Below are positions 39,250 through 47,500 of a stretch of 64,000 bases of DNA, piece by piece. The stretch spans positions 157,933 through 221,932 of the forward strand of contig NZ_JARVSD010000028.1 of NCBI RefSeq assembly GCF_030209445.1. The letters run 5' to 3'. Every line of letters begins with the position of its first letter. Within the stretch, counting starts at the first letter, position 1. Made by a program: the position numbers and the translations under genes. The notes under the pieces were generated by a model that did no database searches, was not told where the DNA came from, and saw only the letters and a program-made list of their open reading frames with translations. The DNA comes from Promicromonospora sp. MEB111. GTDB taxonomy: Bacteria > Actinomycetota > Actinomycetes > Actinomycetales > Cellulomonadaceae.

Positions 39250-39447
39250 ATGAAGATCAACGTGGACCGCGACGCCTGCTGTGGCGCCGGCCAGTGCGTC
39301 CTGCTCGCACCCGACGTGTTCGACCAGGACGAGGAGGGCATCGTCGTGCTGCTCGACGAGCGGCCGTCCGCCGAGCACGACTTCGCGGTGCAGGAGGCCG
39401 TGAGCATGTGCCCGACCGGTGTCATCTGGGTGGACCGGAACGCCTGA
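39250..39447 (+). CDS. 3Fe-4S ferredoxin for the adjacent P450
   Basis: A 65-residue ferredoxin of the type that pairs with actinobacterial P450s (MKINVDRDACCGAGQC... SMCPTGVI). The conserved cysteine pattern, with the middle position replaced (CCGAGQC and a later CP), fits a 3Fe-4S cluster. ATG 39250 is preferred over GTG 39241 because GGGGAG would be too close to the latter. The 3' end overlaps the convergent SH3-like gene by 26 bp. Confidence 0.92.
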   Translation: MKINVDRDACCGAGQCVLLAPDVFDQDEEGIVVLLDERPSAEHDFAVQEAVSMCPTGVIWVDRNA

Positions 39448-39721
39448 CGGGCCTCGGGGGGATCGGCTTGGCGGCCTCGATGTCGGAGGCCGGCACGTCG
39501 ACCTCCCGGGGCTCCCCGCGGCCGGGCACCGGGTCGGTGCGCAGCCGCAGCCCGGCGTCGGACACCCCGACGACGAAGCCGATGAGGTCCGTCCAGCGGT
39601 GAGCCGTGCCGCCGTCGGACCGCACGGGGCCGGACGGCGCGAGCCGGCGCCGCACCACCACGCGGGTGCCGGGGCGCAGGTCTCGCCACCCGCCGGGCGC
39701 GGCCGGTGTAGCGAATGTCAC
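39422..39721 (-). CDS. Short SH3-like protein, orphan of a GNAT-associated N-terminal domain
   Basis: A 99-residue protein with the pattern RPGTRVVVRRRL...TDLIGFVVGVSDAGLRLRTD...VDVPASDIEAAKPIPP. This resembles the SH3-like N-terminal domain found before GNAT acetyltransferases of the Rv0428c type, which often lie next to fdxA and dapC in actinobacteria. Here the acetyltransferase part is absent and the frame ends after the linker. GTG 39721 has AAGGAG 7 nt upstream, so it looks expressed. It is either a genuine stand-alone domain or the remnant of a truncated gene. Confidence 0.6.
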   Translation of the reverse strand: MTFATPAAPGGWRDLRPGTRVVVRRRLAPSGPVRSDGGTAHRWTDLIGFVVGVSDAGLRLRTDPVPGRGEPREVDVPASDIEAAKPIPPRPVRRSGPPR

Positions 39722-39858
39722 GTCCGTTCTCCTTCCGCTGCGTGAGACCGGTGGGGATCAGGGGGCATCCCGAGAGATACTAGGATCGCCCCGCCGGGTC
39801 GTACCGCGGTCGGCATCGTGCATGATCCTCAGTCCGGAAGTGGAAGGACACCCTCCAA

Positions 39859-40176
39859 GTGACCTACGTGATCGCTCAGCCGTGCGTCGACGTCAAGGAC
39901 CGGGCGTGCATCGAGGAGTGTCCCGTGGACTGCATCTACGAGGGCAGCCGCTCCCTCTACATCCACCCGGACGAGTGCGTGGACTGCGGCGCGTGCGAGC
40001 CGGTCTGCCCGGTCGAGGCCATCTACTACGAGGACGACGTCCCCGACGAGTGGAAGGACTACTACCGCGCGAACGTGGAGTTCTTCGACGACCTGGGCTC
40101 GCCCGGCGGCGCCGCGAAGATGGGCGTCATCGAGAAGGACGACCCGATGATCGCGGCCCTTCCGCCCCAGGCCTGA
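39859..40176 (+). CDS. fdxA: 7Fe ferredoxin FdxA
   Basis: A 105-residue 3Fe-4S/4Fe-4S ferredoxin of standard length. The clusters are bound by [17 protein letters not shown] and [12 protein letters not shown]. The C-terminal half ([22 protein letters not shown]) is the actinobacterial FdxA tail. GTG 39859 follows GGAAGGA (39842-39848). dapC starts 1 bp after its stop, a pairing common in actinobacteria. Confidence 0.96.
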   Translation: MTYVIAQPCVDVKDRACIEECPVDCIYEGSRSLYIHPDECVDCGACEPVCPVEAIYYEDDVPDEWKDYYRANVEFFDDLGSPGGAAKMGVIEKDDPMIAALPPQA

Positions 40177-40177
40177 C

Positions 40178-41308
40178 GTGGGTCTGCACGACCTCTCGGA
40201 CCTTCCCTTCGCCTGGGACTCGATCGACGGCATCACGGCGACGGCGAAGGCCCACCCGGGCGGCCTGATCGACCTCTCCATGGGTACGCCCGTGGACCCG
40301 ACACCCGAGGTCGTGCGGCGGGCGCTCGAGGCCGCGTCGAACGCGCCGGGCTACCCGATGACCGCCGGCACGCCCGCGCTGCGCCAGGCCGTCGCCGACT
40401 GGTTCGCCCGGCGCCGCGGGGTGCCGGGTCTCGACCCGGCGGCGGTGGTGCCGACCGTCGGCTCCAAGGAACTCGTGGGTCTGCTGCCCTCCCTGCTGCA
40501 CCTGGGCCCCGGCGACGTGGTGGTGCACCCCGCCGTGGCCTACCCCACCTACCTCGCGGGTATCCGCGCGGCCGGAGCCACGCCGCTCGCGACCGACGAC
40601 GTCGCCGACTGGGCCGGCCGGGACGACGTGAGGATGGTCTGGGTCAACAGCCCCGGCAACCCCACCGGCCGGGTGCTCGGCGTCGAAGCCCTGCGCGCCG
40701 TGGTCGAGGCCGCGCGCGCCATCGGCGCCGTCGTCGTCTCCGACGAGTGCTACGCCGAGCTGGTGTGGGATTCCCCCTACGATGCCGCGACCGGCACGGG
40801 CGGCGTGCCCTCGATCCTCGACTCGCGCGTGTGCGGCGGGTCGCACGAGGGCCTGCTCGCCGCCTACTCCCTCTCCAAGCAGTCCAGCATCGCGGGCTAC
40901 CGCGCCGCCTTCCTCGCGGGCGACGGCGCCCTGGTCGCCGATCTCACACAGACCCGCAAGCACCTGGGCCTCATCGTGCCCGCGCCGGTGCAGGCCGCCA
41001 TGACGGCGGCCCTGGCGGACGACGCGCACGTCGCCGCCCAGCGCGAGGCCTACGGCGCCCGGCGCCGGGCGCTGGCCGCCGCGGTCGTCGAGGCAGGGTT
41101 CGTCATCGACGGGTCGGAGGCCGGCCTGTACCTCTGGGTGGCGGCGCCGGACGGGCGGCCGGGCCTGGAGGTCGCCGAGTGGTTCGCGGCCCGGGGCATC
41201 CTGACCGCGCCGGGCCACCTGTACGGCGACGGCACGCACACGCGGGTGGCGCTGACCTCGACTGACGCGCAGATTGCCGATGCTGTGACACGCATCACGC
41301 AGCCTTGA
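40178..41308 (+). CDS. dapC: Succinyldiaminopimelate transaminase
   Basis: A 376-residue PLP aminotransferase of fold type I that makes N-succinyl-LL-diaminopimelate for lysine and peptidoglycan. Recognisable are LSMGTPVDPTP, PGYPMTAGTPALRQAV, WVNSPGNPTGRV, SDECYAEL and the PLP-lysine loop SLSKQSSIAGYRAAF. It begins 1 bp after fdxA, the standard actinobacterial arrangement, which supports DapC rather than another class I aminotransferase. GTG start. Confidence 0.93.
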   Translation: MGLHDLSDLPFAWDSIDGITATAKAHPGGLIDLSMGTPVDPTPEVVRRALEAASNAPGYPMTAGTPALRQAVADWFARRRGVPGLDPAAVVPTVGSKELVGLLPSLLHLGPGDVVVHPAVAYPTYLAGIRAAGATPLATDDVADWAGRDDVRMVWVNSPGNPTGRVLGVEALRAVVEAARAIGAVVVSDECYAELVWDSPYDAATGTGGVPSILDSRVCGGSHEGLLAAYSLSKQSSIAGYRAAFLAGDGALVADLTQTRKHLGLIVPAPVQAAMTAALADDAHVAAQREAYGARRRALAAAVVEAGFVIDGSEAGLYLWVAAPDGRPGLEVAEWFAARGILTAPGHLYGDGTHTRVALTSTDAQIADAVTRITQP

Positions 41309-41423
41309 CCGATGGATTGGAAAAACTAAAGCAGGGCGCGATACTGTCGTGCCCCAGGTCGACGCTGTCCCGACACCTTTCTTTCACAGCAGCGTCCCTC
41401 GTGCGCCACTCAGGAAGGAAGAC

Positions 41424-42731
41424 ATGACCTCCACACCGCTGGACGGCTCGAGCCGCGTCGAGCTCGCCGTCGACGGAACCACTCACACCCTGCCTGTCGT
41501 CGCTGCCAGCGAGGGCAACGACGGCATCGTCGTGTCGTCGCTGCTCAAGGACACGGGTCTGGTCACGGTCGACCCCGGCTTCATGAACACGGCGTCGTGC
41601 GAGTCCTCGATCACGTACATCGACGGCGACGCCGGCATCCTGCGCTACCGCGGGTACCCCATCGACCAGCTCGCCGAGGCCTCCGGCTTCCTCGAGGTGG
41701 CCTACCTGCTCATCTACGGCGAGCTGCCGAGCACCGCGGAGCTGGACGCGTTCACCGAGCGCGTCAACCGGCACACCCTGGTGCACGAGGACTTCCGCAC
41801 GTTCATGGGAACGTTCCCGCGCAACGCGCACCCGATGGCGGTGCTCGCCTCCGCGGTGAACGCGCTGTCCACGTTCTACCCGGAGTCGCTCGACCCGGCG
41901 GACGACGAGCAGGTCGACCTGGCCACCGTGCTGCTGCTCGCCAAGACGCGCACCATCACGTCCTACCTGCACCGGCGCCGCGTGGGCGAGCCCCTGCTGT
42001 ACCCGGACTACTCGCGCGGCTACGTCGAGGACTTCCTGCGCATGACGTTCGCGACGCCGTACGAGGCCTACGAGGCCGACCCGGTGATCGTGGACGCGCT
42101 GGAGAAGCTGCTCGTGCTGCACGCGGACCACGAGCAGAACTGCTCCACGTCCACGGTGCGAGTGGTCGGCTCGTCCAACGCGACCTTGTACGCCTCGGTG
42201 GCCGCGGGCGTGAACGCGCTCTCGGGCCCGGCGCACGGCGGGGCCAACGAGGCCGTGCTGACCATGCTGGAGAAGATCCGCTCGGGTGGCGAGACCGTCG
42301 AGACCTTCATGGAGAAGGTCAAGAACAAGCAGGACGGCGTGCGCCTGATGGGCTTCGGCCACCGCGTGTACAAGTCCTACGACCCGCGCGCCGCGATCGT
42401 GAAGAAGTCGGCGGACGAGGTGCTCGACAAGCTCGGCGCCAAGGACGAGCTGCTCGACATCGCGCGCGGGCTGGAGGAGATCGCCCTCTCGGACGACTAC
42501 TTCGTGGAGCGCAAGCTCTACCCGAACGTCGACTTCTACACGGGCCTCATCTACAAGGCCATGGGCTTCGAGCCGGCCATGTTCACGCCGCTGTTCGCGC
42601 TGGGCCGGATGCCCGGCTGGATCGCCCAGTGGCGCGAGATGATCAAGGACCCGCAGACCAAGATCGGGCGCCCGCGCCAGGTCTACACCGGCGCCACCGA
42701 GCGCCCGTACGTCCCCGCGAACCAGCGCTAG
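41424..42731 (+). CDS. gltA: Citrate synthase
   Basis: A 435-residue type II citrate synthase that condenses oxaloacetate and acetyl-CoA at the entry to the TCA cycle. Catalytic regions are LSGPAHGGANEAV and GFGHRVYKSYDPRA (histidines) and LYPNVDFYTG (aspartate). ATG 41424 has AGGAAGGA upstream; an earlier GTG frame start at 41349 lacks one. A hairpin region follows the gene. Confidence 0.97.
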   Translation: MTSTPLDGSSRVELAVDGTTHTLPVVAASEGNDGIVVSSLLKDTGLVTVDPGFMNTASCESSITYIDGDAGILRYRGYPIDQLAEASGFLEVAYLLIYGELPSTAELDAFTERVNRHTLVHEDFRTFMGTFPRNAHPMAVLASAVNALSTFYPESLDPADDEQVDLATVLLLAKTRTITSYLHRRRVGEPLLYPDYSRGYVEDFLRMTFATPYEAYEADPVIVDALEKLLVLHADHEQNCSTSTVRVVGSSNATLYASVAAGVNALSGPAHGGANEAVLTMLEKIRSGGETVETFMEKVKNKQDGVRLMGFGHRVYKSYDPRAAIVKKSADEVLDKLGAKDELLDIARGLEEIALSDDYFVERKLYPNVDFYTGLIYKAMGFEPAMFTPLFALGRMPGWIAQWREMIKDPQTKIGRPRQVYTGATERPYVPANQR

Positions 42732-42738
42732 CACGTAC

Positions 42739-42828
42739 GACGGCGGCGACGTCGCCGTCCTGATGTCACGAGGCCCCCTGGCCTGGTGGAGCCGTCCGGC
42801 CCACCACGGCGAGGGGGTCTGCGTCATG
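42739..42828. terminator. Hairpins after gltA
   Basis: GACGGCG-N7-CGCCGTC (42739-42759) is followed by a longer imperfect stem in which GGCCCCCT and TGGTGG pair with CCACCA and AGGGGGTC (to about 42828). It lies between gltA and the MarR gene and most likely ends the gltA transcript. Confidence 0.5.
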
Positions 42829-42864
42829 TCCGGGCTGCCGGACGCCGGCGGCGGCCGCCCCGGA

Positions 42865-42870
42865 TAGCCT
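42865..42870 (+). promoter_or_regulatory. -10-like TAGCCT, 6 nt before the MarR start
   Basis: TAGCCT ends 6 nt before ATG 42877 and no Shine-Dalgarno sequence is present. A leaderless mRNA is predicted. Confidence 0.45.
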
Positions 42871-42876
42871 GCTGCC

Positions 42877-43296
42877 ATGCCCGAGAAACCGCCGTTCAGC
42901 CCGACGATCGCCCTGCTGACGATCGGCCGGGTCTGGGACGCCGCGTTCGCGGACGCGCTCAAGCCGCTCGGCCTCACGACCCGCAAGTACGGCCTGCTGG
43001 GACACATCCGCGCCACGCCGGGGGTCTCGTTCAGCGAGCTGGCCCGCCGCTCGCGCATCACTGTGCAGAGCGCGCACACCGCCGTGGCCGCGTTCGCGGC
43101 GGACGGCCTGGTCGAGGACACCACGGCGCGCGCGGGCGCCGCGTCGCGCCTTCGGGTGACCGCGGCCGGCGAGCGGCTGCTGGGCCAGGCGGCGGAGCGG
43201 GTCGCCGTGCTCGACGCCCGGTTCGCCGAGGAGTACCCCGTGCTCACCGAGGCGCTGCGGCGGCAGATCGAGGAGCACATGGCGCGGAGCCGGTGA
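42877..43296 (+). CDS. MarR-family transcriptional regulator
   Basis: A 139-residue winged-helix regulator of typical MarR length. TRKYGLLGHIRATPGVSFSELARRSRITVQSAHTAVAAF is the HTH; AAGERLLGQAAERVAVLDARF is the wing and dimer helix. It lies just upstream of a same-strand three-gene operon whose promoter holds two CTTCAG-N5-CTGAAG palindromes, so it is the natural candidate to bind them. No inducing ligand can be inferred. A 14-bp tandem duplication covers the stop codon. Confidence 0.9.
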   Translation: MPEKPPFSPTIALLTIGRVWDAAFADALKPLGLTTRKYGLLGHIRATPGVSFSELARRSRITVQSAHTAVAAFAADGLVEDTTARAGAASRLRVTAAGERLLGQAAERVAVLDARFAEEYPVLTEALRRQIEEHMARSR

Positions 43297-43311
43297 CGCG
43301 GAGCCGGTGAC
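43284..43311 (+). repeat. 14-bp tandem duplication at the MarR stop codon
   Basis: GCGGAGCCGGTGAC occurs at 43284-43297 and again at 43298-43311, with a degenerate third copy starting. The first copy contains the MarR stop codon (TGA 43294-43296). Confidence 0.85.
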
Positions 43312-43327
43312 GCGGGGCCGGCGAAAC

Positions 43328-43346
43328 GGAACGGCTGGTCCGTTCC
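43328..43346. terminator. Hairpin between the MarR gene and the membrane operon
   Basis: GGAACGG-CTGGT-CCGTTCC is a perfect 7-bp stem 31 bp after the MarR stop and just before the twin operators. It probably insulates the operon from MarR-gene transcription. Confidence 0.45.
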
Positions 43347-43360
43347 GGGGCCACGCCAAC

Positions 43361-43404
43361 CTTCAGGTGGTCTGAAGCATGGCCATCCTTCAGTTAGGCT
43401 GAAG
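43361..43404. promoter_or_regulatory. Twin palindromic operators CTTCAG-N5-CTGAAG with overlapping -10
   Basis: CTTCAG-GTGGT-CTGAAG (43361-43377) and CTTCAG-TTAGG-CTGAAG (43388-43404) have identical 6-bp half-sites and spacer length, with centres 27 bp apart. The second covers TAGGCT (43395-43400), which ends 6 nt before the ATG at 43407. A dimer of the adjacent MarR protein bound here would block the promoter. Confidence 0.7.
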
Positions 43405-43406
43405 GT

Positions 43407-43892
43407 ATGGAGAATCTGCTGCTGTCCGCGCACGTGCTCGCGGGCATCCTGTTCGTCGGCCCGGTGGCGGTGACCACCAGCCTGTTCCCGCGTTTCGCGC
43501 CGCTGTCGGCCGGCGCGGCCGATCCCGCCGCGGGCCCGGCCGGAGACCCCGCGGAGCCGGATGCCCGGTCCGGGCGCAGCGCCTCGGTGGCGCGGATGCT
43601 GCACGGCGTGACCCGGGTCTACGGCGTGCTGGCCCTCGTCGTACCCGTGATCGGCCTCGTGCTCGCGGCCGTCCAGGGACGCCTCGGCGAGATCTGGGTG
43701 GTCGTGGCGATGGTGCTCACCGCCGTCGCGGGCGGCCTGCTCGCGCTGCGGATCGCGCCGGGCCAGCGCGCGGCCCTCGACGCGCCGGGCGACGCCGCCC
43801 GGCTGCGTGCCCTCACCCTGCTGACCGGTGTGTTCAACCTGCTGTGGGCCGCCGTCGTCGTGCTCATGGTCGTGCGGCCGGGGTCGGTATGA
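43407..43892 (+). CDS. Four-helix membrane protein, DUF2269-like
   Basis: A 161-residue membrane protein with about four helices (LLLSAHVLAGILFVGPVAVT at the N-terminus, then VLALVVPVIGLVLAAV, VVVAMVLTAVAGGLLAL and LLWAAVVVLMVV). A 25-residue Ala/Pro loop separates helices one and two. The first helix with its His resembles DUF2269 proteins, whose function is unknown. It is the first gene of a tightly overlapping operon (4-bp ATGA overlap with the next). Its -10 element lies inside the second MarR-type operator, so it is probably repressed and leaderless. Confidence 0.75.
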   Translation: MENLLLSAHVLAGILFVGPVAVTTSLFPRFAPLSAGAADPAAGPAGDPAEPDARSGRSASVARMLHGVTRVYGVLALVVPVIGLVLAAVQGRLGEIWVVVAMVLTAVAGGLLALRIAPGQRAALDAPGDAARLRALTLLTGVFNLLWAAVVVLMVVRPGSV

Positions 43893-44152
43893 GGCCGCTG
43901 CTGCGCACGCTGGAGGTGCTCTCGGTGCTGGAGCTCGTGAGCATCGTGCTCCTGCTCGGCAACCTCGCCACGGTGCACGTCGACGGCGTCGCGTCGGCGC
44001 TCGGCCCGGCGCACGGCGCGCTCTATCTCGCGGTGGCGGTCACGGCGCTGCTCGGGGAGGGGCTCCTGCCCCGAACGCGGCTCCTGGCGCTCGTCCCGGT
44101 GCTCGGCGGCGTCTTCACCCTGGTCAACGTGCGGCGGGAGGCGCGGCGATGA
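43889..44152 (+). CDS. Small membrane protein, DUF3817-like
   Basis: An 87-residue protein with three hydrophobic segments: LEVLSVLELVSIVLLLGNLA, LGPAHGALYLAVAVTALLGE and LLALVPVLGGVFTLVNV. The GPAHGALYL motif resembles the GPLHG motif of DUF3817 membrane proteins. The function is unknown. ATG 43889 overlaps the upstream stop (ATGA), and the rhodanese gene overlaps its own stop in the same way. Confidence 0.72.
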   Translation: MRPLLRTLEVLSVLELVSIVLLLGNLATVHVDGVASALGPAHGALYLAVAVTALLGEGLLPRTRLLALVPVLGGVFTLVNVRREARR

Positions 44153-44490
44153 GCATCCGCCACTACGTCCGGCGGCCGCCGGAGGTGAGTGCCGCCGAGG
44201 CGATGCGGCTCGTCAGCGAAGGTGCCCTCGTGGTCGACGTGCGCCGGGAGCGCGAGTGGCGCGACCACCGCGTCCCGGGGGCGCTGCACCTGCCGCTGAC
44301 CGAGCTGGAGGCGCGGGCCGACGAGCTGCCCGACGACCGGGTGCTGATCGCCTTCTGCACGGGTGGTCTGCTCTCCCGGGGCGCGGCCAACCTGCTGACC
44401 GAGCTCGGGTTCGACGCGGTGAGCCTCGCGCGCGGCCTCCTGGGATGGCGCGCCGCGGGCGGAGCGCTGGAGGGCGAGCGCGCCGGCTGA
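44149..44490 (+). CDS. Single-domain rhodanese-like protein
   Basis: A 113-residue rhodanese domain: ALVVDVRREREWRDHRVPGALHLPLTELEARADELP, then the active loop FCTGGLLSRGAANLL. The loop is one residue longer than the usual six-residue CRSGxR rhodanese loop. Such proteins move sulfane sulfur or act in thiol-redox signalling. Overlap (ATGA) with the upstream membrane gene suggests co-translation, and the MarR-type operators may tie the operon to a sulfur or oxidant signal. Confidence 0.86.
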   Translation: MSIRHYVRRPPEVSAAEAMRLVSEGALVVDVRREREWRDHRVPGALHLPLTELEARADELPDDRVLIAFCTGGLLSRGAANLLTELGFDAVSLARGLLGWRAAGGALEGERAG

Positions 44491-44554
44491 GCGGCGTGAC
44501 CGGATCGTTGCCCGGGGCGCCCCTAGTTTCGTCGTGCGTGTCACAGGGCCGGGC

Positions 44555-44560
44555 TACCTT
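44555..44560 (+). promoter_or_regulatory. -10-like TACCTT, 6 nt before a start codon
   Basis: TACCTT ends 6 nt before GTG 44567 and no Shine-Dalgarno sequence is seen. A leaderless mRNA for the FtsX-type operon is predicted. Confidence 0.42.
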
Positions 44561-44566
44561 GGCCCC

Positions 44567-47500
44567 GTGAGTCGAGCCACCCTCCTTGCCCGCCGGTCCA
44601 CGGCGCACCGTGGGCTGCTCGCGCTCGTCTGGCTGCTGGTGGCCGTGCTGACCGGCGCCCTGGGCGTGACGGTCGGCTGGACGCAGGCCGCGGCGACGGC
44701 GGGAGCACGCGACGGGCTGGCCGCGGCCGAGCCCTCAGGGCGGGCGCTGCAGCTCGCCACCCGTCTCGCGGACGGTGCCGAGGCCGACGCCCAGGACGCG
44801 CGTGTGCAGGAGGTGCTCGCGGACCTGCTCGACGGCGTGCCGCACCGGGTCGCCTACGACGTGCGGACCGAGGCGCAGTACACGACGGACGCCGACGGGC
44901 ACGACCTCGGCCGCTGGTCGGTGGCGCTCCTGCCGGCGCCCTCGCGGCAGGAGGCCCTGTCGGGCGCGGGGGCGAGCGGCGTCACCCTGGTCGACGGCGC
45001 CTGGCCGGCCGCCGCGGACGAGGCGGCGGTCCAGGCCGACGCCGCGGAGGCCGCCGGGCTGGCGGTCGGCGACCGGGTCCGGATCGGCGTCGACCCCGAG
45101 GACCCCGCGGGCACCGGTACGGCGGTCACGATCACCGCGACCTGGCGCGTCACCGCGCCCGACGACGCGGGCTGGCTCGGTGACCCGAGCGTGCTCACCG
45201 GGTCGGACGGCGCGTACCCCGGTCCCGTCGTGGTGAGCGAGGAGGTGGTCGCCGGGCTGGACACGGACCCGTTCGCGCGCTGGACGGTGGTGCCCGACGG
45301 CGCCGCGCTCACCCCCGAGGACCTGCCCGCCCTGGCGGCGCTGACGTCCGAGGTCGACCGCATCCTCGGCGAGGACACGGACGTCGCGCCCCGCGGGCTG
45401 ACCGTCACCGGGACGCTCGACGTGATCGCGGCCGACCTGGGGGCCGGGCTGCGTGCCGCGGACGGCGTCGCGCTCGTCCCGTTGTGCCTGCTGGCCCTCG
45501 TCGGCCTCGTCGCGCTGGTCCAGGTGGCCCGGCTGCTGGCGGCCACCCGGGAGGGGGAGGTCGCGCTCCTGGTCTCCCGCGGTGCCGCGCCCGGCACCGT
45601 GACGGCCGCGGCCGCGGTGGAGGGCGCGCTGCTCGCGCTGACCGCGGCGGCGGCGGGCGGGGTCGCCGCCTGGGCGGCCCTGCGTGCGGTCGTCGGCTCC
45701 GAGGCGGGCGCGGCGGTCTCCGTCAGGACGCCCCTGGCCGTGGCCCTCGCGGTCGCGGTGGCGGCGACCGCGACGCTCGTCCTGGTGGCGGCACTGCAGG
45801 TGCAGGCAGCGGTGCGGCGCCAGGTGACCGACCGCTCGGGACGCGTACGTCAGGTCGCGGCGCTCGGCACCGTGGTGCTGACCGTGGCCGCCGCCGCGGT
45901 CAGCGTGACCCAGCTGCTGCGCTACGGGTCGCCGCTCGTGTCCACGCCCGGCGGCCTGCGCACCGACCCGGCCGCCGCCGCCGCACCCGCGCTCGCGCTG
46001 GCGGCGCTCGCCGTGGCGGCCATGGCGGTGCTCGGCCCGGCCACACGGTTGTGGGCGGGGCTGGCCGGACGGTCGCGCGGCGTCGTCGGGCCGCTGGCCG
46101 CGCGGCAGGTGGCGCGCCGGATCGTCGTCTACGTGGTGCCCGTGGTCCTACTCGTGCTCGCGGGCGGGGCCGCGACCCTGGCCGGCGGCTACACGGGTAC
46201 CGCGGAGCGCCTGCGCGCCGACGTCGACGTGCTCGCCAACGGCGCCGACGTGCGCGTCACGGCACCCGAGAGCGGGCGCCTCGACCCGGCGCCGTTCCTC
46301 CCGGGCACGACGGGTCCGGGCAGCACCGCCCGCGCCGCGGCGCCCGTGCTGTCCGGGACGGCCTACTCCGACGGCCTGCCGGTCGCGATGCTGGCGCTGC
46401 CCGCCGCCGCCGTGCCGAACGTGGTGCGCGCGCCGGAGGAGGTGCTCGACACCGCGGCGCTGGCCGACGACCTCGCGAACGACGCCTTCGCCGGCGCCCC
46501 CACCCTGGTCGGCGACGCCCGCGACATCGGCGTCACCGTGCGCGGCCGGATCCACGAGACCGTCGAGACGGACCTGGTGGGCTGGGCGCCGCGGCACCAG
46601 CTCGATCTGTCGTTCGTGCTCGCCGCCACCGACGGGACTCTGGCCACCGTCGACCTCGGGCGGCTCACGGAGGGTGACGGCGGCGACGGCACCCTCGGCG
46701 AGCGCGAGGTCGCGCAGGAGCTGAGGGGCGAGGTCCCCGCGCCGCCGCCGGGCCAGACGTGGCGGATCGCGGCACTGGACGTGGACACCCGACCCGGGTG
46801 GTCGATCGCGGAGGTGACGCTCGCCGTCGACGGCATCACGGCGGGCGGGCTGCGCGTCGACCAGCCGGTGTGGACGCCGTCCGCGACCTTCGACGGCCCG
46901 ACGGGCCTGGAGCTGACCCAGGGGGAGGCCGCGTTCAGCATGGCCCTCGGCGACGGCGTCTCGGGCGCGAACCGGCTGCGTCTCCTGACGACCCCGGACG
47001 CCGGCCCCGTCCCGCTCCTGGCCTCGTCCTCGCTGGTCGAGTCGCTCGGCGTCGCCACGGGCGACGTCTTCGAGCTCACCCTCGGCGCGACGCGCCTCCC
47101 CGTGGAGGTCGTGGCGTCGTCCGGCACCGTGCCCGGGGCGCTCGAACCGTACGCCGTCCTGGTGGACCGCGCGGCCCTCGCCGCCGTGCTCGTGCGCGAC
47201 GTGAACGACCCCGCGCTCACGAACGAGGTGTGGCTCGCGGCCGGGCCGCCCGGTGCCGCCGCGCCGGCAGGGGCCGTGGCTTCTCTCGCCCAGCAGGCGA
47301 CGGACGCCGCGGAGGCCGCCGGCCGCAGCAGCCGGGAACGGCCGACCGTGACGACACCGGGCTACGGCTCCACCGACACGTCGGTGCCGGTACGCGTCTC
47401 GTTCTGGCTCGCCGCGGCCGGGGCGGCCGTGCTCGCGCTGGCGGGCGTGCTGGCCGTCGCGGTGGCCACCCTCCGGGAACGGCGCGGCGAGGTCATCGTC

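Noticed and set aside
41305..41347. Possible gltA promoter (TTGGAA-N19-TACTGT)
   Set aside because: Spacer too long and other equally weak pairs exist nearby, so no promoter is claimed.
44514..44523. GGGGCGCCCC palindrome before the FtsX operon
   Set aside because: A 10-bp palindrome with no loop in GC-rich DNA is expected by chance and cannot form a useful hairpin.
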